From NCBI GenBank assembly GCA_963666755.2, contig CAXXGW010000009.1, forward strand, positions 1,736,001 through 1,800,000: a DNA stretch of 64,000 bases. The letters run 5' to 3'. The notes below the pieces were generated by a model. That model did not search any database. It was given only the letters and a program-made list of their open reading frames with translations, and had not been told where the DNA came from. This document shows positions 50,909 through 60,917 of this stretch, in pieces; the first letter of the stretch is position 1; each line of letters begins with the position of its first letter. Source of the DNA: CAXXOK01 sp963666755. GTDB lineage: Bacteria > Bacillota > Clostridia > Christensenellales > Aristaeellaceae. The translations under genes and the position numbers were made by a program.

Positions 50909-52153
50909 ATGAAACATTGGGAACAACGCATGCAGGACAGTCTCCGCAAAAATGCGCTCTGGTGGGCGTTTGCTGCCGTTTTTTTATTGGGACTGTTCAT
51001 CCGGTACTCCTTCATCCCGCTGAAGGTGGCGGATATGGAATTTATGAACATGGGCTGGTACGGCGCGATTAAATCCGGCGGCATGGCCAACGCGCTGGCT
51101 CCGCAGTACCAATGGACTTACAGTCCCCTACACCTGTATCTGTGGGCGCTGGCGGCCAGGCTGCTGCCGCATGCGGATGATTTGCTGGTGCTTAAAGGCG
51201 TTTCCTTCCTGATGGAAGCAGGGTTGATGGTCGCCTGCGGGCTTCTCACATGGGCGGTGCTTCCCCCGCGCCACAAGAGGTTCGGCTTCTTTGTCACAAT
51301 GTCCGTGCTTTGGCTCAGCCCCATTCTGGTGCTCAACGTCGCCGGTTGGGGGCAGACCGACGCAAGCTATGTAGCCCTGTCTGTGCTTTCCCTGTGGCTG
51401 CTGATCCGTGACCACCCCGCTTGGGCGATGGTCAGCTTCGGGTTGGCCCTTGCGTTCAAGCTGCAAGCGATTTTCCTGCTGCCCGTGCTGCTGATCGCCT
51501 ATTTTTGCAGGGATAAGAAGTTTTCCATGCTCTGGTTTCTGCTGATCCCCGCCGTATGGGTTGCCACCGGCCTGCCCATGGTGTTGCTTGGGGAAAGCCC
51601 GCTGTATGCCGTAACCGTCTATCTGGGGCAAACGAGCCTGTATGTCGAGGCCACCTTCAACTGCCCGAATCTGTTTGCCTTGTTGGGCGATGCGCTGACC
51701 AGCAAATCGATGATCCTGGGCATGTGGCAGCGGTACGGGCTGGTGCTGGCTCTCTTCGCACTGGGAGGGATGGCCGCCTGGCTGCTCTACTCCCGTAAGC
51801 GCATCAGCGATGCCACATTGCCCTTGCTTGGCGCCTGGTGCGTGCTGGCGTGCCTGTTCTTCCTGCCGCGGATGCACGAACGCTACGGCATGGTGGGCGA
51901 GGTGCTGCTGATCCTCTGGGCAGTGCAACTGTGGAAACCCCGTGGCTTTGCCTATGTGGTGCTTGGTACGTTGCCCACGGTCAGCGCTTACTGCCAGTAC
52001 ATGTTCCGTTATCCGATTTTCAGCCTGCAGTGTGGCGCTGTTTTCAATCTGGTGCTGCTCGCCCTGCTTACGTGGGAAGTGGTTCGTCAGGTAAATACGG
52101 ATACAGAGGCGGTGCTCCCCAATAAAGCAGGTTTGGGCACTGCTGCTGCGTAG
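50909..52153 (+). CDS. Mannosyltransferase-like membrane protein (Gpi18-related, GT-C)
   Basis: 414 aa, about 10 TM helices. 'VADMEFMNMGWYGAIKSGG' then 'YQWTYSPLHLYLWALAARLLP' and 'LNVAGWGQTDASYVALSVLSL' follow the pattern of bacterial Gpi18-like proteins, with an acidic residue (D, E) in the first outer loop and the WGQ-D motif. Probably transfers a hexose from a polyprenyl-phosphate donor outside the membrane. The frame is open for 126 more codons upstream, but that part is non-coding; ATG 50909 has GGGGG at 8 nt. Confidence 0.85.
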   Translation: MKHWEQRMQDSLRKNALWWAFAAVFLLGLFIRYSFIPLKVADMEFMNMGWYGAIKSGGMANALAPQYQWTYSPLHLYLWALAARLLPHADDLLVLKGVSFLMEAGLMVACGLLTWAVLPPRHKRFGFFVTMSVLWLSPILVLNVAGWGQTDASYVALSVLSLWLLIRDHPAWAMVSFGLALAFKLQAIFLLPVLLIAYFCRDKKFSMLWFLLIPAVWVATGLPMVLLGESPLYAVTVYLGQTSLYVEATFNCPNLFALLGDALTSKSMILGMWQRYGLVLALFALGGMAAWLLYSRKRISDATLPLLGAWCVLACLFFLPRMHERYGMVGEVLLILWAVQLWKPRGFAYVVLGTLPTVSAYCQYMFRYPIFSLQCGAVFNLVLLALLTWEVVRQVNTDTEAVLPNKAGLGTAAA

Positions 52154-52528
52154 CGCATGCGATGCAGTGGGCAACCCTTTAAAATCCGTTGCACCGTAGC
52201 TGCCCGGCCCATTCCCGATGGGGTTTGCACTTTCCGTTTCAGTACGCAACGTTTCTCGTTTACCAGGCTCTCGCTGCCTGTTGAACGTTCTTTTCGCAGC
52301 AGGAAAGGCATGCTCGCTGCCGGGCAACTGTATTTTACCTGGTTCGCATCCGCCAGAAAACCACAGCGAAGCACATTCCCCTTGCCCGCCGGCGAATAGC
52401 AGCGATGGATCCCGTTGTAACGCTTGCGAATCAGCGCAAACCTTAATCGGTTAAAAACGATGCTGGATTATCAGGGATGTTGATGCAAAACAGCCCCGGC
52501 AGGCTTGCTGCCGGGGCTGTTGCTTTTT
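52154..52528. other. Intergenic region, 375 bp, between convergent genes
   Basis: Holds a strong bidirectional terminator at its right end and otherwise nothing I can recognise. Confidence 0.55.
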
Positions 52529-52530
52529 TC
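52490..52530. terminator. Bidirectional terminator
   Basis: Perfect 13-bp stem ACAGCCCCGGCAG / CTGCCGGGGCTGT, loop GCTTG. Followed on the plus strand by TGCTTTTTTC and on the minus strand by TTTTGC. Confidence 0.9.
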
Positions 52531-53848
52531 ATTCAAAACGTTCTACCACAACGCTTTGCAAGCCGTAATACTTGGCGAAGTACACATTGGGAAAGTAATT
52601 TGGATCATCCGTCAGCTCATTGAGGCCGTCGAATGCATCATAGCGGGAGTTCCCCTGAATCCCAAAGGTGACAACGTTCAGCGTTCCCTCTGCCTTGGCC
52701 TGCTGCACTTCTTCGGTGCGCGCCTGCGCCTGCCGGTAACGGTTGTAGGCGCTCGGAAGGGCGCCCACCATCTGTAACGCCATCACAAGCGACAATCCGC
52801 AGGCCAGCGCGCGGTACAGCGCCTTGCCCCAGGCAACTTCGGTAAGCAGCGGCAGAAGCACGGCAATAGCCAGAATTTCCATCAGGATGCTGCCGGTAAA
52901 GGCGCGTTCCGGATAATAGTCAGCGGCAGTCATCATGAAATTGCAGACGAGCGAACCGAGGAACAGCATCATCGCAAAGGCTGCGCGGTTGCGGGGCTCT
53001 TTTCCGTAGGTTAAAGCCAGAAAGAACACCGCCAGGAACCCCATGGAAAGCCACAGCCCGTGCTGCATCCACATCGAAAGCGCCGCCTGAAAGTTCGTAA
53101 ACAGAGCGTTTACCCCCTGCACGGCCTGCCCGACGTTGGTGCGGTTTGCGGGGGCCAGCATCAGCACCAGCCAGCCCGCAAGGGTAAAAAGCGCAGATGG
53201 CGGCATCCACACAGGCAGCCTGCGGTCGCGCCACGCCGTATAGCCCATCCAGAGCACCATAATGCCAACCGCCGTCGCGGATACGTTTTCACTCATGTTG
53301 CCAAGCAGCAGCGAGCCTGCCAAGAGCAGAACCCATTGCCAACCCCTCCGCGGGTTCCGTTTGTGGAGTATGAAATCGGCAAAGGGCACCCAAACCCACA
53401 CCATCAGGGCATCACACCACAGATAATTCAGCGATCCGGCAAGCCATAAAAAGCTCTGTCCAAAGGCGGGCGGCAGCAGAAACACCGCGCCGTCCACCAT
53501 CAGCAGCAGGCGCCAGTCATAACGGCTTTCCTCTTTGCGAGCCACCCGATACAGCCCCAGCAGCAGCAGCACGTACACCATCGCGTTGAGGAGGGAGAAC
53601 ACTGGGCGCGGCGTGATTGTAAAGAGCTGTACAAAGAAATGCGGCACCAGACGTCCGTTCATCACCGCCGCGTGCGCCACCAAGGAAGGAAAGATCTCCC
53701 CCACGCTATGCAGGCGCGCGCCGGTGCTGAAGCTGAAGGCATACCGGTAATCGTCGGCAATCATGGGGGTCAGCAGGTTGAGCCCCGCCATCACGGCAAA
53801 CGTGCACGCAAGCGTCAGCATAAACAGCAGTTTATCCGGTTTTTTCAT
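52529..53848 (-). CDS. DUF6056-family polytopic membrane protein (copy A)
   Basis: 439 aa, about 11 TM helices. After TM1 comes 'ADDYRYAFSFSTG', an acidic loop like that of GT-C transferases, and the protein ends with a soluble tail 'ELTDDPNYFPNVYFAKYYGLQSVVVE'. Both features recur in the next gene, so the two are paralogues. ATG follows AAGGAAGG. Function is unproven; DUF6056 proteins occur in surface-polysaccharide loci and are presumed sugar transferases. Confidence 0.82.
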   Translation of the reverse strand: MKKPDKLLFMLTLACTFAVMAGLNLLTPMIADDYRYAFSFSTGARLHSVGEIFPSLVAHAAVMNGRLVPHFFVQLFTITPRPVFSLLNAMVYVLLLLGLYRVARKEESRYDWRLLLMVDGAVFLLPPAFGQSFLWLAGSLNYLWCDALMVWVWVPFADFILHKRNPRRGWQWVLLLAGSLLLGNMSENVSATAVGIMVLWMGYTAWRDRRLPVWMPPSALFTLAGWLVLMLAPANRTNVGQAVQGVNALFTNFQAALSMWMQHGLWLSMGFLAVFFLALTYGKEPRNRAAFAMMLFLGSLVCNFMMTAADYYPERAFTGSILMEILAIAVLLPLLTEVAWGKALYRALACGLSLVMALQMVGALPSAYNRYRQAQARTEEVQQAKAEGTLNVVTFGIQGNSRYDAFDGLNELTDDPNYFPNVYFAKYYGLQSVVVERFE

Positions 53849-54017
53849 GGGCTGCCTTCCTTCCGTACGCGCTGTTGTTGGGGGTTATGTCGTAAATCGT
53901 GGGTGCAATGCTTTGGCCAATCGCCGGTTTGCAGCGGCGCGAACCCGGTTGCGGTACCGCCTGACCGTGCTGGGCAGACGGTCGCACTCCTGTGCCGGTT
54001 TGCACGCACGGACGCGC

Positions 54018-55451
54018 TTAGCGCAGCTCGTCCACCACCACGGAATGCAGGCCGTAGTATCGCGCAAACACAGCGTTGGAGAAATACTCCGGATCATCGG
54101 TCAGGTCGATCATATCATAAAACACGTCAAACTTGGTTCGGCTGGAGATGTTGGTGGTTGCCACGTCCAGCTCGCCCGCATCCCGCGCGGCGATCATCCG
54201 TGCTTCCCGGGCACTGGCTTCCCGGTATCGGTCATAGGTTTGCGGTATCGCCTGCAGGATCAGTAGCGCGGCAGTCAGGCATAACGCCCACTCCGCGCCC
54301 CGCAGCAAGGGTTCCAGCGGCGCCAGTCTGAGCAGGGGCAGCAGCATCGCACAGGCGCACAGGATCAGCGCCAGGCTGCCCGTCATCACCCGAAGCGGAT
54401 AGTACCCGGTCAGGGACATCGCAAAATTGGCCGCCACGCCGCAGAAGTACGTGGCCGCAGAGAGCCATAGGATTTCCGGCTTAGCTTTCGCGTACAGCGC
54501 GCATGAAAACAGGATCAGGAACACGATGGACGGCGCCAGCTCATAATTGAGGAACGTCGTCACACAGTTGGTAAACGGCACCAGATAGCGCCCCAGCAGC
54601 GACGCCGTTTGGGAGAGTGACGCGGCGTTGCGGCCCTGACTGGCCGGAGACGAGAGCATAAACAGGAACCCGGCGAGGCTGAAAAGAATCGCAAGCCCCT
54701 GCCATACCTTCACCTTACGGTGGAAACGGAACTGCAGCGCGCAGCACAGGAGCATCAGCAACATGGCGGCGGGCGCGCTGTTCTCGCTCACCGTGCCCAT
54801 CACAGCATATGCCGGAAGCATCAGGCCGATTTGCCACCACGCAAGGGGCTTTGCCTCCCCCAGCACCCTGTCCCGAAAGGGAACCAACAGCCAGAGGATC
54901 AGCGTAATCCCCCAAAAGTAGTTGCATGCACTGACAAGCCAGAACATGACCTGCCCCAGCGTCGGCAGCAGGATCACCCACGCGCCCACCAGCACCGCAA
55001 GCAACCGCGGGTCCTTCTTCCTGCCGACCGTAAGCCGACACAGGCCCACGAAGAACAGGACCGTAACCAGCGCGTTGATAACGTTAAACACCGATTTCCC
55101 CAGCAGCAGCATCAGCTGCGCCAGAAAATGCATCGCCACCCGGCCGTTGACGCCCCGGTAGTGCAGCACGATGGAAGGGAACAAATCCCCCACGGATGTG
55201 ATACGTTCGCCGGTGCTGAAACTGAAAGCGTAGTTGTAATCGTCCGACATGAGGGGCGCCAGGGCGTTAAACAGATAAAAACAGAGGAAAACGGCAAGCA
55301 GTAGCGCGTACCACCAAACCCTGTTGCGCTTTTCGGGTTCTAAGCCGCGTAACGGGTGCCGAAGGGTGCGCACAGGCGTTGCCGCAACGGCATCCGTTAA
55401 GCTGATTTCCCCCTTTGCTTCGCGGTTATCCGGCATGCTTTTGGCAGACAT
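54018..55451 (-). CDS. DUF6056-family polytopic membrane protein (copy B)
   Basis: 477 aa, about 11 TM helices, paralogue of the downstream gene: 'SDDYNYAFSFSTGERITSVGDLFPS' near the N-terminus and 'DLTDDPEYFSNAVFARYYGLHSVVVDE' at the end. It has an extra N-terminal cytoplasmic segment of about 55 residues. ATG 55451 has GGGAGG at 7-8 nt; the longer frame crosses the promoter. First of the pair on the minus strand, 169 bp before copy A. Confidence 0.82.
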   Translation of the reverse strand: MSAKSMPDNREAKGEISLTDAVAATPVRTLRHPLRGLEPEKRNRVWWYALLLAVFLCFYLFNALAPLMSDDYNYAFSFSTGERITSVGDLFPSIVLHYRGVNGRVAMHFLAQLMLLLGKSVFNVINALVTVLFFVGLCRLTVGRKKDPRLLAVLVGAWVILLPTLGQVMFWLVSACNYFWGITLILWLLVPFRDRVLGEAKPLAWWQIGLMLPAYAVMGTVSENSAPAAMLLMLLCCALQFRFHRKVKVWQGLAILFSLAGFLFMLSSPASQGRNAASLSQTASLLGRYLVPFTNCVTTFLNYELAPSIVFLILFSCALYAKAKPEILWLSAATYFCGVAANFAMSLTGYYPLRVMTGSLALILCACAMLLPLLRLAPLEPLLRGAEWALCLTAALLILQAIPQTYDRYREASAREARMIAARDAGELDVATTNISSRTKFDVFYDMIDLTDDPEYFSNAVFARYYGLHSVVVDELR

Positions 55452-55778
55452 GCTGTATCCTCCCTTGTGCTCAAACGCTTTCTGATTTTGCCCGTCCGGC
55501 CGAAAATGCGGCATCTTTTCAACAATTCTATATTTTATCATGATTTCGGAGCGGTTTCAAGCAAGGGCATTTCCATCACGGTATTGCGGGATGGATTGCG
55601 AAAACCATCCGGGGCATGGACGCCCGTACGAGTTGGGGGTAGCGCGAATGCCGGGCAGATGGTAAAATAATAGAACGGTTGCACCCGCGCCGGACTTCCG
55701 CGTTTACGCGCCGCCTATTGGTGCCCGCCCGCGGGCGTGACTTCCGGCGTGATGATAACTTGCATACGGAGTGGTTTC
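55452..55778. other. Divergent intergenic region, 327 bp
   Basis: Contains the minus-strand promoter for the DUF6056 pair. No clear plus-strand promoter was found for the divergent GT-C gene, although TAAAAT at 55663-55668 could be its -10. Confidence 0.5.
55532..55560 (-). promoter_or_regulatory. Promoter of the DUF6056 pair
   Basis: Minus strand TTGAAA (55555-55560), 17-nt spacer, TAAAAT (55532-55537), 80 bp before the ATG. Confidence 0.65.
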
Positions 55779-57329
55779 ATGCGTTGGTTTGAAAAGCTGG
55801 TCTCCGGCCTCTGCCTGCTCCTTTTTGCACTGATGATCGCCTTTCTGGCGGTGCACAGCCTTTTCTACACGCTGGAAATCCAAAGCAGCGAAACCATGCG
55901 TGTACTGACGGACAGCCCCTTTGTGCACCTGCTCGGGATCGGTTTGCTGATCGCCCTTGCCGTGTGGTTATCCCAAAAAGGCTGGCCTTTGGGCGAGCCA
56001 TTGGAAAACCGGCTGATCCTGCTCGTGGCGCTGCTGCTTACAGGGGGATCGCTTTGCTGCGTGCTGGTGTCCAAATCCTTGCCCATCTTTGACCAGCTGA
56101 TGTGCATCGATGCCGCCAAAATGCTGGCGGCCGGGAATGTGGAAGCGAGCCTGAACGGGTACTACCTGAACTATTTCCCCTTCCAGCTGCCGTGGGTGCT
56201 TGTGCTTACCGGGCTCACAAAACTGGGGTTGGATGTGTCGCAGGTTTGCCCGTACGGCAACATTGCGGCAAATCTGCTGAGCATCTGGGCCTTGGCGGAT
56301 TGCGGCATGATATTGTTCCCCCGGCGGGGGATGCGGCTCTTCATCTGGCTTGGGGCGCTTGCGTTCCTTCCGCTCACATTCTACCTGCCTTTTGTGTACG
56401 GAAATCTGCCGGGTCTGTGCCTGATGCTGCTGGGCGCAAGAGCGCTACTTTTATATCTGCGGGATCGCCGGAATATGCACCTCGTGATTGCCGTGGTGTG
56501 TTTCCTTGCCGCCACGCTGCTTAAGAAGAATTTCCTGATCGCCTCCATAGCCGCCGCGCTGACGCTGTTGCTATATATTCGGCCCGGAAAGCGCATAGGG
56601 GCCTGCGTTGCTGCCGGGGTTCTGCTGGTCGGCAGCTTTGGGGGTGGCAGCCTGTTATGTAAAACCGTCGGCAACGCAACCGGAACGGAACTTTCGCAGG
56701 GGTTCCCCGTCAGCACCTTTATTCTTTTAGGCTTGCAGGAGGTAGACGGCCATGAGCCGGGCTGGTACAACGATAGCGGCTATATCCTGTATGAAAAAGC
56801 CGGCAAGAACGCCTCGGCCACCGACGCGCTGGCCTGGCCGCTCGTGCGGGAACGAATCGCGCAGTTTGCCGCCGATCCCGCGCTTGCCGCCTCGTTTTTC
56901 TACCGAAAAATCCTCTCCCAATGGGAGGAGCCGAGCTTCCAGAGCCTGTGGATCAACGAAATGGCCCGCAACCCCCAGCGCGGCAAGCTGGCGCTGAGCC
57001 TGTATGAGCACGGGCAGGCAGGCAGCGCAGCCCTCTGGTGGATGAACCAGTACCACAGCCTTCTTCTGGTGGGAACATTGCTTTGGCTGCTATTGGGGCG
57101 AAAGAACCGGACACCCGGCGTGCTGTTCTTCCCGCTCTACTTCGTCGGCGGTTTCCTGTTCCACACGATCTGGGAAGCCAAAGGGCAATATACGCTTTTC
57201 TACTTCTTCTGCCTGATCCCCTATGCGGTAGCCGGGTATGCTGCGGCTGTGCAAAGGTTGCGTGGCTTGGGCCGGAAGAAAGCGCCTTTGCTGACCGAAG
57301 CAAAAAGCGGCACACAGCCAAAGGGATAA
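55779..57329 (+). CDS. Polytopic membrane glycosyltransferase-like protein (GT-C type)
   Basis: 516 aa, about 10-11 TM helices. The outer loop 'LPIFDQLMCIDAAKMLAAGN' has the acidic residues expected for GT-C catalysis and is followed by 'YYLNYFPFQLPWVLVLTGLTKLG', typical of bacterial membrane mannosyltransferase-like proteins of Bacillota. ATG 55779 has CGGAG 7 nt upstream; the 14 extra codons upstream lack one. Probably adds a residue to a surface glycan. Ends before a good terminator. Confidence 0.78.
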   Translation: MRWFEKLVSGLCLLLFALMIAFLAVHSLFYTLEIQSSETMRVLTDSPFVHLLGIGLLIALAVWLSQKGWPLGEPLENRLILLVALLLTGGSLCCVLVSKSLPIFDQLMCIDAAKMLAAGNVEASLNGYYLNYFPFQLPWVLVLTGLTKLGLDVSQVCPYGNIAANLLSIWALADCGMILFPRRGMRLFIWLGALAFLPLTFYLPFVYGNLPGLCLMLLGARALLLYLRDRRNMHLVIAVVCFLAATLLKKNFLIASIAAALTLLLYIRPGKRIGACVAAGVLLVGSFGGGSLLCKTVGNATGTELSQGFPVSTFILLGLQEVDGHEPGWYNDSGYILYEKAGKNASATDALAWPLVRERIAQFAADPALAASFFYRKILSQWEEPSFQSLWINEMARNPQRGKLALSLYEHGQAGSAALWWMNQYHSLLLVGTLLWLLLGRKNRTPGVLFFPLYFVGGFLFHTIWEAKGQYTLFYFFCLIPYAVAGYAAAVQRLRGLGRKKAPLLTEAKSGTQPKG

Positions 57330-57392
57330 AGGGAAAGATCATCTCCCCTTTTCTTCGATGCGTGTGGTGGATGTCCTTTTACATCAAGCAAG

Positions 57393-57431
57393 AGGCTCCG
57401 GCAAGTATTGTCACTTTTGCCGGAGCCTTTT
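57393..57431 (+). terminator. Terminator after the GT-C gene
   Basis: Stem GGCTCCGGCAA / TTGCCGGAGCC (11 bp, 13-nt loop) followed by TTTTC. Confidence 0.85.
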
Positions 57432-57601
57432 CATGACTATTCTCATTTTGCAGACCGTATTATAGAGCTCTCTGGCTTGCCGTTCCCGGTACGCAAACCG
57501 GATCAAATGCCCGCTCAAAGCATTACATTACAGACTTTACCCTAAGCGGTTGGCAGCGCTGCAGCGGCTCCCGGCTTGCCCCAAATCCTCAAGCTGACTG
57601 A

Positions 57602-59029
57602 CTAGCACTGTTTCTTCTTCGGCTGGTTCATCACTTTTTCGCTGTTGATCCATGCGCCGAACAGCGTCATCAGCAGAATTTTAAAATCCAGATGCACGCT
57701 CCAGTTTTCAATATACCAGATGTCGTGCCGGATACGCTCCTCGATGCTGGTATCCCCGCGGTAGCCGTTCACCTGCGCCCAGCCCGTCAGGCCTGGCCTG
57801 ACCTGATGCTTGACCATGTACAGCGGGATTTGCTCCCGGAACTGCTCCACAAAAAACGGAATCTCCGGCCGAGGGCCGACAAGGCTCATATCGCCGCGCA
57901 ACACGTTAATCAGCTGCGGCAGCTCGTCAATGCTGAATTTACGGATAAAACTGCCAAACTTGGTTCTCCGGGAATCGGCGCTGGTGGTCCAGCCGCAGTT
58001 CTCCGACGCGTTTACCCGCATGCTGCGGAACTTGAGCATGGCAAAGGTGCGCTTGTTCAACCCCACACGCTGCTGCTTGAACAGAATCGGCCCCGGGCTG
58101 GAAAGCTTTACCCCGATGATGGTCACAAGCATCAGCGGCGAAAAGAGGATCAGCAGCAGCACGCTCATCAGGAGGTCGAAGGAGCGCTTCAGGAAGGCCA
58201 GGCCCACGTTATCCAGCGGGTTGCTGCGCAGGCTGATAATCTTGGAGCGGCCGATAATCTCTATGGTCGGGTGCGAAGGGATGATATCGTTATAAAACGG
58301 AACGATGCCGACCTTGGTACCGTTTTTTTCACAAATGCCGATAACGGACAGGATGTGCGAAGCCTCGTCCGGCTCAAAGGCGACGATCACTTCGTCGATT
58401 CCGGGTTTGCGCAGCAGGGCGTCCAACTCGTCAAACCCGCCCAGCAGCGGCCCGGCCAGTTCCTCCCCCTCCCGGCTTTCGCCGATAAACCCGTCGATCA
58501 GGAAACCCAGCGTCGGCTCGCTGTCGACGCTTTGCGCGTACTGCCGCGCCAGCCCGCCGGTACCCACGACCACCACATGCTTCTGAAACTGGCCCTTGGC
58601 CCGCAACTGACGCAGGATGTTGCGTTGCAGGGTGCATTTGAGGCAAAGAAGCCCCGTGCTGGTCAGGAAGAAAATGCCCAGCACGCCACGGGAAAAGTCC
58701 TGCAAGCGCAGCAGGTAGAGCACTGCGCCGACAATGAGCACGCCGATCAGGTTTGCCTCCACCACCGTGACGAAATCCTGCCCCAGCCGACGGACGCGCG
58801 AAGCCTTGTACATGCCCAGCAACGCGAGGATCAGCCCCATTGTGACGGCATAGATGAACGCCGCGGAGCCGATGCCCTGCCGCAGGGACGTGACGCCGGC
58901 CATGTTCAGCGGATCGCCCTGTAGCACATCCAGCCAAAACCAGGCCGCAAAAAGATAGGCCAACAGAACAATGACGATATCCGCCAGCATATTCAGCATC
59001 CCCAAAATGCGCTGGTTTTGCCGTATCAT
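57602..59029 (-). CDS. Polyprenyl glycosylphosphotransferase (WbaP/CpsE-type initiating sugar transferase)
   Basis: 475 aa. Starts polymer synthesis by moving a sugar-1-phosphate from a UDP-sugar to undecaprenyl phosphate in the membrane. Four to five N-terminal TM helices, a central CoA-binding-like Rossmann domain ('KHVVVVGTGGLARQYAQSV'), and the C-terminal catalytic domain with 'KRSFDLLMS', 'LKFRSMR', 'DELPQLINVLRGDMSLVGPRPE' and 'PGLTGWAQVNGYRG'. ATG 59029 has GGAGG at 6 nt; the upstream 24 codons are not needed. Follows the polymerase-like gene by 93 bp. Confidence 0.95.
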   Translation of the reverse strand: MIRQNQRILGMLNMLADIVIVLLAYLFAAWFWLDVLQGDPLNMAGVTSLRQGIGSAAFIYAVTMGLILALLGMYKASRVRRLGQDFVTVVEANLIGVLIVGAVLYLLRLQDFSRGVLGIFFLTSTGLLCLKCTLQRNILRQLRAKGQFQKHVVVVGTGGLARQYAQSVDSEPTLGFLIDGFIGESREGEELAGPLLGGFDELDALLRKPGIDEVIVAFEPDEASHILSVIGICEKNGTKVGIVPFYNDIIPSHPTIEIIGRSKIISLRSNPLDNVGLAFLKRSFDLLMSVLLLILFSPLMLVTIIGVKLSSPGPILFKQQRVGLNKRTFAMLKFRSMRVNASENCGWTTSADSRRTKFGSFIRKFSIDELPQLINVLRGDMSLVGPRPEIPFFVEQFREQIPLYMVKHQVRPGLTGWAQVNGYRGDTSIEERIRHDIWYIENWSVHLDFKILLMTLFGAWINSEKVMNQPKKKQC

Positions 59030-59122
59030 ACCATTCCTCCGCCCTTTCGGTTCTGGTTGGTTTGCTGCGGGTTTTCCGGGGCTTGCATGCCGCACGGGCA
59101 TTCGGCGCCGCGCAGAGGCACG

Positions 59123-60541
59123 TTATCCGTTCCGGGGCAAAGCGATTTCACCCCGGCGCCCGGCAAGGGTGATTACAGCTCCCGAGATGGCAAAGGACAT
59201 CATATCCATCACATTGCCGGAGAAAAGCGGATAGATTTCCGTCAGGCCGTTAACCGTGATCAGTACCGGGATCACAGCCAGCAACCGGTGCGCCACCGTC
59301 GATTCCTTTCGGAAGGCCAACTGCCAGCACGCGCGCAGCACAAACGCCAGATAGCCCAGATACAGCAGTATCCCGGGGATGCCCCCCATCAGCAGCATTT
59401 CCAGATATGCGTTGTGCATGTGCGATTCCGGCCGCCCTGCCGAAGCCGGAATGCGGGAGATCACATTGTCCGGCACGCCAAACAGCAGCGCCTTGGGGTG
59501 CTCCTTCAGGTAATCAATGCCGGTTTGCCAGATTTCCAGGCGCATGTTCAGCGTGCCAAGGTCCTGAAACTGCTGGCGGGCCGCATACATGTGCACCACT
59601 TCCGTTTGCGCGGCATGCGGCGCGCCGGTTTCAATCTCGGCGGAGGCCGCCGCTTCCGACGCCTCGACCGGGTTTGCCGCAGCTTCGATTTTCAGCGTCA
59701 GCGAAGCTACCACCCCGATGGACTGGGCGATCCCCTGATATCCCAGCAGCGCGACAATACCGAACACCGCCAGGCTCACAGGCCAGCGTGCCCAACGGAC
59801 GCGCCGCATCGGCCGCGACCAGACCAGCCAGAAGGCAAAGGCCCCAAAGCCCAGCGCAAACAGGATCATGGAGGTGCGGCTGCCCGTCAGGGCAATGATC
59901 ACGCCCAGCAGCAGTGCGCCCAGCACCTGCAGCCCTTTGAGAAGCCAGTTGCGGCTGTGCAGCGCCAGATACAGCAGGAGCATCGCCCCGATGGTCATGG
60001 CGCTGGCGGCCTCATTGGGGTGGTATTGGAAAAAGTACAGCCGATTGCTGGCCACATAAATTGCGCGATCCGACAGCTTGGTCTGAATAGGGGTTCCGGT
60101 CAGGGCGGAAAACAGGCCCAACCCCGCCAGCAGGAGCATCAGCAGGCAGTAGAGCGTCGCCAGCCTGCGGAAACCGACCTCCGCCTGCCCTTCCCGCAGG
60201 GTGGGAATCACCAAAAAGAAGCCGATCATCCCGGTAAACAGGTACTGGATGAACGCGTGATTGTACACCAGATACGGGTCGCCATTCACCGCGCAGGAGA
60301 AAAGCAGCCACACAAACAGAGCGGCCAGCAGATAAAAGGCTTTGGGCAACAGCCTGTGCCGGGAAGCCACCACGAGGGCAACCGCCGCTACGATTATCGG
60401 CCAGAGATAGACCAGGTTCATTTTTTCCGCATGGTCGGGCGAGAACCAGAAAAAGACCCGCAGGATCAGGAAAAAGCCGATTAAGATCAGATACCACTGC
60501 TCCAGCGCCCGACGCAGAACGCCGGTTTTCATCCTCTGCAT
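59123..60541 (-). CDS. O-antigen ligase / polysaccharide polymerase (Wzy_C) family protein
   Basis: 472 aa, about 11-12 TM helices, with a large outer loop (about 300-360) and the Wzy_C-type 'GSRTSMILFALGFGAF' and 'HMHNAYLEMLLMGGIPGILLYLGYL' motifs (H-N-x-Y/F-L after the big loop). Polymerises or ligates repeat units outside the membrane. ATG 60541 follows AAAGGG; ATG three codons later is the alternative. It has its own promoter and is followed by the initiating transferase gene. Confidence 0.88.
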   Translation of the reverse strand: MQRMKTGVLRRALEQWYLILIGFFLILRVFFWFSPDHAEKMNLVYLWPIIVAAVALVVASRHRLLPKAFYLLAALFVWLLFSCAVNGDPYLVYNHAFIQYLFTGMIGFFLVIPTLREGQAEVGFRRLATLYCLLMLLLAGLGLFSALTGTPIQTKLSDRAIYVASNRLYFFQYHPNEAASAMTIGAMLLLYLALHSRNWLLKGLQVLGALLLGVIIALTGSRTSMILFALGFGAFAFWLVWSRPMRRVRWARWPVSLAVFGIVALLGYQGIAQSIGVVASLTLKIEAAANPVEASEAAASAEIETGAPHAAQTEVVHMYAARQQFQDLGTLNMRLEIWQTGIDYLKEHPKALLFGVPDNVISRIPASAGRPESHMHNAYLEMLLMGGIPGILLYLGYLAFVLRACWQLAFRKESTVAHRLLAVIPVLITVNGLTEIYPLFSGNVMDMMSFAISGAVITLAGRRGEIALPRNG

Positions 60542-60653
60542 AGTCAATCCCTTTCCCCTGCCCGGATCATACGGCAACATACCCAATGAGCCGGGTCGGC
60601 GCCGCGAGATGCTTGTCTGCGTTTTTGGGCATAGAAACCTCAAATCCTTGAAA

Positions 60654-60682
60654 ATTATAGCATTGATAAAAGGTGAAAGCAA
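60654..60682 (-). promoter_or_regulatory. Promoter of the polymerase-initiating transferase genes
   Basis: Minus strand TTGCTT (60677-60682), 17-nt spacer, TATAAT (60654-60659), about 115 bp before the ATG. Confidence 0.7.
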
Positions 60683-60797
60683 GGTCTTTCAGACATTGAA
60701 CATCTTACAGGTCATGGGAATGGCCCGGTTGCGCACCGCCGCGAAACGGTGGCACGCACACCGAGGCATTCCTGTTTCTGCGAAAGATGACACATGC

Positions 60798-60839
60798 TAA
60801 AAACCGCAAACCTCCTTAAAAGGACATCTGTGGTTTTTA
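60798..60839 (-). terminator. Terminator of the glycosyltransferase operon
   Basis: Stem TAAAAACC-CA / TG-GGTTTTTA with an inner CCT/AGG pairing; T-tracts on both strands. Lies about 80 nt after the GT2 stop. Confidence 0.6.
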
Positions 60840-60917
60840 TCCAGCGAAATTCTCCGTAAAAATCCCGCGTAAAGACACTTCCCCAACGGCGCATCACGTT
60901 CTGCGGCGTTCCTTTAT

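Larger units (their letters stand above)
60542..60917. other. Intergenic region, 376 bp
   Basis: Contains the promoter of the polymerase gene and the terminator of the glycosyltransferase operon upstream. No coding sequence is supported. Confidence 0.55.
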
